Assembly (NCBI RefSeq): GCF_004363095.1
Contig: NZ_SNYO01000004.1
Coordinates: 499,905 to 563,904, forward strand
DNA length: 64,000 nucleotides
Direction: 5' to 3'
Source: Actinomycetospora succinea
Lineage (GTDB): Bacteria; Actinomycetota; Actinomycetes; Mycobacteriales; Pseudonocardiaceae
Positions within the stretch are counted from its first letter, which is position 1; every line of letters begins with the position of its first letter. Positions 58,585-64,000 of this stretch are shown one piece after another. The translations under genes were made by a program, and so were the position numbers. The notes beneath the pieces are model-generated. The model saw nothing but the letters and a program-made list of their open reading frames with translations, was not told the DNA's origin and did no database searches.

Positions 58585-60076
58585 CGGGCACGAGCAGGTG
58601 CGAGGCGTGCTCGCCGCCGACGTGGACGGTCACCCCGGTGGCGGGGCGGCGGAGGTCGGCGCGGTCGTGCGCCATCATCCCCATGTCGGAGTCCTCGGTG
58701 AGCAGCTCCAGGCGCAGCCGCTCGCCGGGCGCGAGCGTGATGCTCGTCGGCCAGATCTCGACCTCGAGGAGCGTCGGCTCGCCCGGGGTCAGCGGGACCG
58801 CGCGGTCGTGGGGGTGCCACGGCCGGTACGGCAGGGAGAGCTCGGGGTCGGTCTCGCGGTGCGAGGCGCGCAGCCAGCCCATCGCCATCGGGACGTCCCC
58901 GCCGAGCGGGCCGATCGCGGGGATCGGTGAGCCGTCGGCGTCGAGGTGCTGCAGCCGGGCGAAGACGTCGAAATCCTGGTCGGCCGACACCCACAGGCGC
59001 AGCGCGACGGGGCCGGTCAGCTCGAGGGGCTCGGTCACCGGGGCGGTGTCGAGCGTCGCCGGGTAGCCGACGGTGGCCGGCTCCGGTGCCGTCCAGGAGA
59101 GGTCCTTCTCGCCCAGGTGGAGCTCGCGCCACTGCGTGCCCGGGAGCGGGAGGTCGGTGGTGTCGCGCCAGACGACCTCACGTCCGTGGCGGACGGCCAG
59201 CTGCACCGGGGGCACGCCGTCCATGCGCTCCGGCTGGTCCTTCAGGAAGCGGTCCAGGAAGCGCAGCTGCAGGTCGACGGCCCAGTCGGCGTAGTAGGGG
59301 TCGATGTGGGTGCCGGTGTGCACCACGAGCCACTTGTCCGGCGACGCGGCCCGGCGCCAGCCCTCGAGGTTGCCGCGCAGGTGGAGGTGCAGCGCGCCCC
59401 AGTTGCCCGCGGAGAGCAGCGGCACGGTGACGCGGTCGAGGTCGGTGACGCGCGCGCGGTGGAAGTCGTCGAGCAGGGGGTGCTGCGGGAGCACCTCGCG
59501 CCAGTCGTCGCCGTCGGTGCCGTGGCGCTGCGGCTCGATCTGGCGTGCCCACCAGAACTCCATGAACCCGTGGGCGTAGAGGCCGCCCTGGAACGCCGCC
59601 TCCCGGTAGAGGTCGGTCGCGCCCTCCCAGGCGATCACTGCGGCGAGGTGCGGCGGCTGGAGCGCGGCGACGCGCCAGCCCATCATCGCGAGCCACGAGA
59701 TGCCGCTGGACGCGACCTTCCCGGTGCTCCAGGGCTGCACGCCGGCCCACTCGACGACGTCGTGGAAGTCCTCGGCGTCCTGCGGGCCGTACAGGTCCAT
59801 GCGGCCCGGCGACTTGCCGGTGCCCCGGGTGTCGGCCCGCAGGAGGGCGTAGCCGCGCGCGGTCCACCACTCGGGATCCGGGGTCTCCCAGACCATGTGG
59901 TCGTTGTGGGGCACGTGCTCGTAGTGCGGGTAGCGCTCGGGCCAGTGCACGTCCTTGCCGTACGGGCTGATGGACGCGATCACCGGGAACGGTCCGTGGC
60001 CGTCGGGCCGGAAGACGTCCACGACGATCGGGGATCCGTCGCGGGTCGGGACCGCCACGTCGCGATCGATCTGCAT
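58568..60076 (-). CDS. CocE/NonD family hydrolase
   Basis: A 502-residue alpha/beta hydrolase of the CocE/X-Pro dipeptidyl-peptidase family. The N-terminal catalytic domain has VIASISPYGKDVHWP, RADTRGTGKS and the nucleophile region SSGISWLAMM, with the catalytic His near HTGTHIDPYYADW. The C-terminal jelly-roll domain begins around PLELTGPVALRLWVSADQDFDV and includes GWLRASHRE. It hydrolyses esters or amides. Divergent from the TetR gene. No signal peptide. Confidence 0.92.
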   Translation of the reverse strand: MQIDRDVAVPTRDGSPIVVDVFRPDGHGPFPVIASISPYGKDVHWPERYPHYEHVPHNDHMVWETPDPEWWTARGYALLRADTRGTGKSPGRMDLYGPQDAEDFHDVVEWAGVQPWSTGKVASSGISWLAMMGWRVAALQPPHLAAVIAWEGATDLYREAAFQGGLYAHGFMEFWWARQIEPQRHGTDGDDWREVLPQHPLLDDFHRARVTDLDRVTVPLLSAGNWGALHLHLRGNLEGWRRAASPDKWLVVHTGTHIDPYYADWAVDLQLRFLDRFLKDQPERMDGVPPVQLAVRHGREVVWRDTTDLPLPGTQWRELHLGEKDLSWTAPEPATVGYPATLDTAPVTEPLELTGPVALRLWVSADQDFDVFARLQHLDADGSPIPAIGPLGGDVPMAMGWLRASHRETDPELSLPYRPWHPHDRAVPLTPGEPTLLEVEIWPTSITLAPGERLRLELLTEDSDMGMMAHDRADLRRPATGVTVHVGGEHASHLLVPVIPAG

Positions 60077-60088
60077 CGCTCCTCCTTT

Positions 60089-60103
60089 AAGTCCAGTCGA
60101 CTT
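60089..60103. promoter_or_regulatory. Probable TetR operator upstream of CocE hydrolase
   Basis: AAGTC-CAGTC-GACTT is a 15-bp inverted repeat in the 90-bp region between the divergent hydrolase and TetR genes, 13 bp before the hydrolase start codon. A simple model is repression of the hydrolase by the neighbouring TetR. Confidence 0.5.
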
Positions 60104-60166
60104 GCGTCAGCAGTGTGGGCCGGGTCCGGCGCGAAAAGCAAGCGGAGTTGCGTTAGGGTGCCGCGG

Positions 60167-60751
60167 GTGAGCGAGACGGAGGTGAAGCGGCGCCCCGGCG
60201 GCCGGTCGGCCCGGGTGCGGGCCGCGGTCCTGGAGGCGACGGTCGAGCTCCTGGGCGTCCAGGGGCTCGCGGGGCTGCGGATCGCCGAGGTCGCCGAGCG
60301 GGCCGGGGTGCACGAGACGTCGATCTACCGGCGCTGGGGCACCCGCGAGAACCTGCTGCTCGACGCGCTGCTCGAGGTGTCCGAGCAGCTCCGGGTGCCC
60401 GACACCGGCGTCGTGCGCGACGACCTGATCGCCTACGCCCGCGACCTCGCGGCCTTCCTCGCCACCCCGCTGGGCTACGCACTGGAGCACGCGCTCGCCG
60501 CCGCCGGCGACGACCCCGACGCCCGGTGCGCCCGCGACCGCTACTGGGAGACCCGCGCCTCGCGGTCGCGACAGATCGTGGTCCGCGGCATCGAGCGCGG
60601 CGAGCTCCCCGACACCGTCGACCCCCGGCTCGTCATCGAGATGCTCGTGAGCCCCGTGCACTTCCGCGTCGTCCTGACCCGCGAGGCGATCGAGCCCGAG
60701 ATGCCGGCGCGGATCGTCGACGCGCTGCTGGGCGGCGTCGCCGGCCGGTGA
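60167..60751 (+). CDS. TetR-family transcriptional regulator
   Basis: A 194-residue TetR regulator: RSARVRAAVLEATVELLGVQGLAGLRIAEVAERAGVHETSIYRRWGTRENLLLDALLE is the DNA-binding domain, and the C-terminal part ends in VIEMLVSPVHFRVVLTREAIEPEMPARIVDALL. Presumably controls the divergent CocE-type hydrolase. GTG 60167 is chosen. Confidence 0.93.
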   Translation: MSETEVKRRPGGRSARVRAAVLEATVELLGVQGLAGLRIAEVAERAGVHETSIYRRWGTRENLLLDALLEVSEQLRVPDTGVVRDDLIAYARDLAAFLATPLGYALEHALAAAGDDPDARCARDRYWETRASRSRQIVVRGIERGELPDTVDPRLVIEMLVSPVHFRVVLTREAIEPEMPARIVDALLGGVAGR

Positions 60752-60782
60752 GGGCCCGGCCCGGGCTGATCGTCTCCGTATC

Positions 60783-61892
60783 GTGGGGATCATGGCCCGT
60801 GGCGCCCTGCTCCTCCCCGTCGCGCTCGCCGGCGCCGCGCTCGCGACGCACGTCCGCCGGAACATGGGAGCGTCGCGCGCGGAGCTGCGGCGGGCGGCGG
60901 CGCGGTCGCCGCACGCGAGCGGCGGGACGTTCGCCAACCGGGAACCGGGCCTCCCGCGCCCGGACCTCACGGTGCGGCAGCTCGCGACGATGGTGCTCGG
61001 GCGCACGCCGCGCGGGCGGCCGGGCGGCCCGATCCCGCTGGTGACGTCCGGCTCGCACGACGGGCGCGCCGAGCTCGCCGTCACGTGGTTCGGGCACGCG
61101 AGCGTCCTGCTCGAGGTGGACGGGCGGCGGGTGCTCGTCGACCCCGTGTGGTCGGAGCGCACCTCGCCCGTGCCGCGCTCCGGACCCCGGCGCCTGCACC
61201 CGGCGCCGGTCCCGCTGGCGGCGCTCGGCGAGGTCGACGTCGTCCTCCTCAGTCACGACCACTACGACCACCTCGACCGCCCGACGATCACCGCGCTGGC
61301 CCGGGACACCGCGGCGGTCTTCGTCGCCCCGGTCGGGGTCGGCGCGCACCTGCGGGCGTGGGGCGTCGCGCTGCACCGCATCGTCGAGGGCGACTGGGAC
61401 GACGTCCTCGAGGTCGCCGGCCTGACGCTGACGTGCCTGGAGTGCCGGCACTTCTCGGGCCGCACCTTCCGCCGGAACACGACGCAGTGGGCCGCGTGGA
61501 AGGTGGCCGGCCCGGCGCACGCGGTCTACGTCGCCGGGGACACCGGACCGAGCGAGGCGCACGCGCGCACCGGCGCCGCCCACGGCCCCTTCGACCTGAC
61601 CCTCATGCCCGTCGGGGCGTACGCGGACCTCTGGCCCGACATCCACACCACGCCCGAACAGGCGGTCGCGGCGCACCTCGACGTCAAGGGCGGCGTCATG
61701 CTGCCGATCCACTGGGCGACCTTCGTGCTGGGGTTCCACCCGTGGGACGAGCCCGCGGAGCGGACCCTGCGCGCGGCCGAGGAGCACGACGTCCCGCTCG
61801 TCCTCCCCACCCCCGGCGGTCGCGTCGACCTCTCGATCACGGACCGGGCGACGTCGCCGTGGTGGCGGGGGATCGGGACGCCCGTCAGCTAG
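60783..61892 (+). CDS. MBL-fold hydrolase, NAPE-PLD/UPF0173-like
   Basis: A 369-residue metallo-beta-lactamase fold protein. The metal motif is LLSHDHYDHLDR, with further ligands in CLECRHFSGR, YVAGDTGPS and LPIHWATF. An N-terminal hydrophobic segment (LLLPVALAGAALATHVRR) suggests membrane anchoring. The family resembles bacterial NAPE-PLD-like and UlaG-like enzymes acting on phosphodiesters or lactones. GTG 60783 or ATG 60792 may be the start. The stop overlaps the MFS gene by 8 bp. Confidence 0.9.
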   Translation: MGIMARGALLLPVALAGAALATHVRRNMGASRAELRRAAARSPHASGGTFANREPGLPRPDLTVRQLATMVLGRTPRGRPGGPIPLVTSGSHDGRAELAVTWFGHASVLLEVDGRRVLVDPVWSERTSPVPRSGPRRLHPAPVPLAALGEVDVVLLSHDHYDHLDRPTITALARDTAAVFVAPVGVGAHLRAWGVALHRIVEGDWDDVLEVAGLTLTCLECRHFSGRTFRRNTTQWAAWKVAGPAHAVYVAGDTGPSEAHARTGAAHGPFDLTLMPVGAYADLWPDIHTTPEQAVAAHLDVKGGVMLPIHWATFVLGFHPWDEPAERTLRAAEEHDVPLVLPTPGGRVDLSITDRATSPWWRGIGTPVS

Positions 61893-63327
61893 CCGGGGCC
61901 GAGGTCGCGCGTGAGGTGCGCAGGATCGCCCAGCCCACGAGTACCGCGGACACGGCGGTGAGCACGAGGCCCGCGACGGTGACGGCGTCGGCGAACTGCC
62001 CGCTCTGCGCCGGCGTCCAGGGCGTCGCGGTGATGGTGCCGGTGACCAGGGCCGCGAGGATGGTGCCGGCGACGGCGATGCCGATCGCGGAGGTGACCTC
62101 GGAGGCGGTGTCGACGAGCGCGGCGCCGATCGAGGTGCGGTTCTCGGGCAGTCCGTCGAGCACGGAGAAGCCGGCCACGACGCCGACGACGCGCATCCCG
62201 GCGGCGACGAGCACCAGCGACACGGCGACCCAGGCGTACCCGAGGTCGCCGAGCAGGCTGTAGACGGCGAGCCCGACCACGACGGTGGCGGCGCTGACCG
62301 ACGCCGCCCGGCCCACGCCGACCCGCTCCACGAACCCGTTCACGAACGGTCCGCCGGCGACGAGGACCACGACCTGCGGCAGCATGCCGACGGCGGCCAT
62401 CGCCGGCGACCAGCCCCAGGCCAGCTGGAGCTGCAGGGTCACCAGATAGCCGAGGCCGGCGATCGCGAGGCCGGCCGCGGCCTTGAACGCCAGCCCGCTC
62501 GACACCAGCGGGCGGGCGACGAGCGCGAGGTCCAGCAGGGGGTGGCGCGCCGAGCGCTCGCGCAGGACGAACAGGGCCGCCCCGACGACGGTCGCCGCGG
62601 TCGCCGCCCACGGCGCCCACGAGCCGGGGCCGTCGTCGACGAAGAGCGTGGGCGCGACGAGGGCGACCACCACGGTGCCGGTGCCCAGCAGGCCGCCGAG
62701 CACGTCGGCGGGGGTGCGGTGCAGCCCGGCCGGGTCGTCGGCGGGGATGCCGGCGCGGATGCCGAGGAACGCGAGCGCGGCGATCGGCACGTTGACCAGC
62801 AGCAGGACCTGCCACGGGGCGATCGCGAGCACGAGACCGCCCGCCGTCGGGCCGACGGCGAGCCCGACCAGGCCGACGGTCGAGACCAGCGTGATCGCGC
62901 GGATCCTCGGGCCCTCCTCGGTGAACAGGCGGAAGGCGAGCGCGATCGAGCCGGGCGTGGTCATCGCGGCCGCCACGCCCATCACGGCGCGGACCAGGAT
63001 GAGCTCCTCCGCGGTCGTCACGAACGCGGTCGCCGCGCTGGCCGCGGCGAGCAGGACGAGGCCGACGAGCATGACGCGGCGGCGGCCGAAGCGGTCGGCC
63101 ACGGCGCCCAGCACCAGCATCAGCCCGCCGAAGACGACCGCGTACACGTTGGTCACCCACTGCAGCGCGACGGTCGAGGCCGCCAGCTCGCGGCCGATCG
63201 TCGGCAGGGCGACGTTGAGGATCGAGTTGTCGAGCATCTCGAACAGGAAGACCGCCGAGAGCCCGGTCAGGGCCACCCACGCCTCGCGCAGCGACCTGGG
63301 AGCGTCCAGTGTTCGTGGCACGAACAC
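61885..63327 (-). CDS. MFS transporter, DHA2-type drug efflux
   Basis: A 480-residue, 14-span-type MFS protein: MLDNSILNVALPTIGRELAASTVALQWVTNVY (motif D1), GAVADRFGRRRVMLVG (motif A), PGSIALAFRLFTEEGPRIRAI, and a TVGLVGLAVGPTAGGLVL motif C-like helix. Exports hydrophobic drugs. GTG 63327 or 63321 is the start, because TTG 63357 coincides with the -35 box. With the -10 at 63334-63329, the mRNA may be leaderless with GTG 63321 as its first codon. Confidence 0.92.
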   Translation of the reverse strand: MFVPRTLDAPRSLREAWVALTGLSAVFLFEMLDNSILNVALPTIGRELAASTVALQWVTNVYAVVFGGLMLVLGAVADRFGRRRVMLVGLVLLAAASAATAFVTTAEELILVRAVMGVAAAMTTPGSIALAFRLFTEEGPRIRAITLVSTVGLVGLAVGPTAGGLVLAIAPWQVLLLVNVPIAALAFLGIRAGIPADDPAGLHRTPADVLGGLLGTGTVVVALVAPTLFVDDGPGSWAPWAATAATVVGAALFVLRERSARHPLLDLALVARPLVSSGLAFKAAAGLAIAGLGYLVTLQLQLAWGWSPAMAAVGMLPQVVVLVAGGPFVNGFVERVGVGRAASVSAATVVVGLAVYSLLGDLGYAWVAVSLVLVAAGMRVVGVVAGFSVLDGLPENRTSIGAALVDTASEVTSAIGIAVAGTILAALVTGTITATPWTPAQSGQFADAVTVAGLVLTAVSAVLVGWAILRTSRATSAPAS

Positions 63328-63329
63328 TG
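63307..63329. promoter_or_regulatory. 23-bp operator upstream of the MFS pump
   Basis: Arms CAGTGTTCGTG (63307-63317) and CACGAACACTG (63319-63329) form a perfect 11-bp inverted repeat around one base. It abuts the -10 box and covers the likely transcription start and the start codon. A partial repeat (ATGTTCGTGT, 63345-63354) overlaps the -35. The divergent TetR protein is the obvious binder. Confidence 0.8.
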
Positions 63330-63357
63330 TTCTAAACGCGACCGATGTTCGTGTCAA
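63329..63357 (-). promoter_or_regulatory. Sigma-70-type promoter of the MFS pump
   Basis: TTGACA (63357-63352) and TAGAAC (63334-63329) on the minus strand, with a 17-bp spacer. The best promoter match in the window. About 8 nt after the -10 comes GTG 63321, suggesting a leaderless transcript. Confidence 0.75.
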
Positions 63358-63373
63358 CTGCTAGGCTCGGTCC

Positions 63374-64000
63374 ATGCCGGAGCGAGCCCCCGTGACGCGT
63401 GACCAGTGGGCGGCCCGGATCGCGGCGCTCGACGCCCCGCGGCGCGCCACGCGGGCCCGCAAGCCGCCGATCACGGTCGAGCGGATCGTCGAGGCCGCGT
63501 TCGGGCTCGTCGCGGCCGAGGGGTACGACGCGCTGACCATGCGCCGGGTCGCCACCGCGCTGGAGACCGGCCCGGCCTCGCTGTACGCCCACGTCCGCGA
63601 CAAGGCGGAGCTCGACGACCTGCTGATCGGCGAGCTGTGCGCGCAGGTGACGCTGCCCGAGGCCGACCCCGTCCGGTGGCGCGAGCAGTTCCTCGACGTC
63701 TGCCGCCAGCTGCGCGACCAGTACTTGCGCTACCCGGGCATCTCGGGTGCCGCGCTGTCCACCGCCCCCCACGGCCTCGACGCGCTCCGGCTCAACGAGG
63801 GCCTGCTCGCGATCCTGCTGGCCGGCGGGGTGGCGCCCCGGAGCGCCGCCTGGGCGATCGACGCCGCGTTCCTCTACGTCGGCGCCTACAGCCTCGAGGC
63901 GTCGCTGCGCCGGCACGCCGACGCGAGCACCGACCAGCGGCTCCTCGACCGCGACGAGGTCGTCGCCCGCTTCCGGATGCTGCCCGCCGACCGCTTCCCG
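63374..64000 (+). CDS. TetR-family regulator (C-terminus cut by window edge)
   Basis: A TetR protein of which 209 residues are visible, with no stop in the window. The HTH is VERIVEAAFGLVAAEGYDALTMRRVATALETGPASLYAHVRDKAELDDLL, preceded by a 40-residue Arg/Ala-rich extension. The C-terminal domain (TetR_C-like) includes YPGISGAALSTAPHGLDALRLNEGLLAILLAGG. Divergent from the MFS pump with a shared operator, the standard TetR-pump layout. ATG 63374 is chosen. Confidence 0.92.
   Translation, partial: MPERAPVTRDQWAARIAALDAPRRATRARKPPITVERIVEAAFGLVAAEGYDALTMRRVATALETGPASLYAHVRDKAELDDLLIGELCAQVTLPEADPVRWREQFLDVCRQLRDQYLRYPGISGAALSTAPHGLDALRLNEGLLAILLAGGVAPRSAAWAIDAAFLYVGAYSLEASLRRHADASTDQRLLDRDEVVARFRMLPADRFP

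Noticed and set aside
63355-63357. TTG as start of the DHA2 MFS gene
   Set aside because: The TTG belongs to the -35 hexamer TTGACA. The transcript should start about 30 bp downstream, at or near GTG 63321.
1-64000. tRNA, rRNA, CRISPR, prophage or insertion sequence
   Set aside because: No cloverleaf with TTCGAAT-type T-loop context, no repeat-spacer arrays, no transposase or integrase motif was seen by eye. A tRNA or IS search would be needed to be certain.

Overview
The window is a very GC-rich (visibly above 70% G+C), gene-dense chromosomal segment of an actinobacterium. Frequent GTG starts, tandem GAF-ANTAR regulators, DUF222/HNH genes, F420-type luciferase-like enzymes, DUF2332, DUF6247 and DUF7455 proteins and an Acg-type nitroreductase suggest Pseudonocardiales (Pseudonocardia/Actinomycetospora-like). 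That placement is inference from gene families, not from a marker gene. I see no rRNA, tRNA, CRISPR array, prophage or transposase gene. About 68 genes are called, and no gap between genes exceeds about 250 bases.

Layout. 1-2.2 kb: three consecutive GAF-ANTAR regulators, the first cut by the window edge. 2.3-5.4 kb: an SDR, a small monooxygenase, and a translationally coupled methyltransferase/MTHFR pair. 5.5-11.3 kb: nitrilase, TSUP exporter, SGNH hydrolase and formylglycine-generating enzyme in one run, facing a large arylsulfatase that the enzyme presumably activates. 11.4-16.2 kb: LysR regulator, esterase, GH13 enzyme, quinone oxidoreductase and cupin. 16.2-19.9 kb: a membrane protein, a relaxase-like orphan, a GNAT enzyme and a MetE-like protein behind a clear promoter. 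20-24.5 kb: small proteins, a lactonase-like MBL enzyme, a BASS transporter, and an SDR/XRE pair with a nested dyad between them. 24.5-30.9 kb: a DUF222/HNH gene, DUF2332, an alkylsulfatase and a MarR-ClC pair. 30.9-37.7 kb: a glycosyltransferase, transporters, an acyl-CoA ligase and an unusual Ser/Ala-repeat plus Cys-ladder protein. 37.8-42.6 kb: DUF7455, RNase HI, an ECF sigma factor, an orphan LysR-type effector domain, DUF389 and TetR. 42.6-47.8 kb: a coupled NTF2-ECF-Ogt operon, then dehydrogenases, an AlkA-like glycosylase and a sulfite-oxidase-like protein. 47.9-52.6 kb: a PaiB-like protein, a second, frameshifted DUF222/HNH gene and a second MetE-like protein. 52.6-64 kb: oxidoreductases with well-defined operators, an Acg/DUF6544/universal-stress cluster, a CocE hydrolase, TetR genes, an MBL protein and an MFS efflux pump with a divergent TetR that runs off the end.

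Themes. Sulfur-ester and sulfur-oxyanion handling recurs: arylsulfatase plus maturase, TSUP exporter, alkylsulfatase, sulfite-oxidase-like protein. One-carbon genes recur: MTHFR, methyltransferase, two MetE-core proteins. DNA alkylation repair lies in one stretch (Ogt, AlkA-like). Many single-gene regulators sit next to, or diverge from, the enzyme or transporter they probably control, with readable inverted repeats between. Several convergent pairs overlap at their stop codons.

The items most worth follow-up are the repeat/Cys-ladder protein (35980-36441), the stand-alone TrwC-like domain (17469-18134), the NTF2-ECF-Ogt operon (42594-44256), the conserved 5-prime block with an SOS-box-like sequence shared by the two DUF222/HNH genes, and the fused MTHFR with its coupled methyltransferase (3573-5419).
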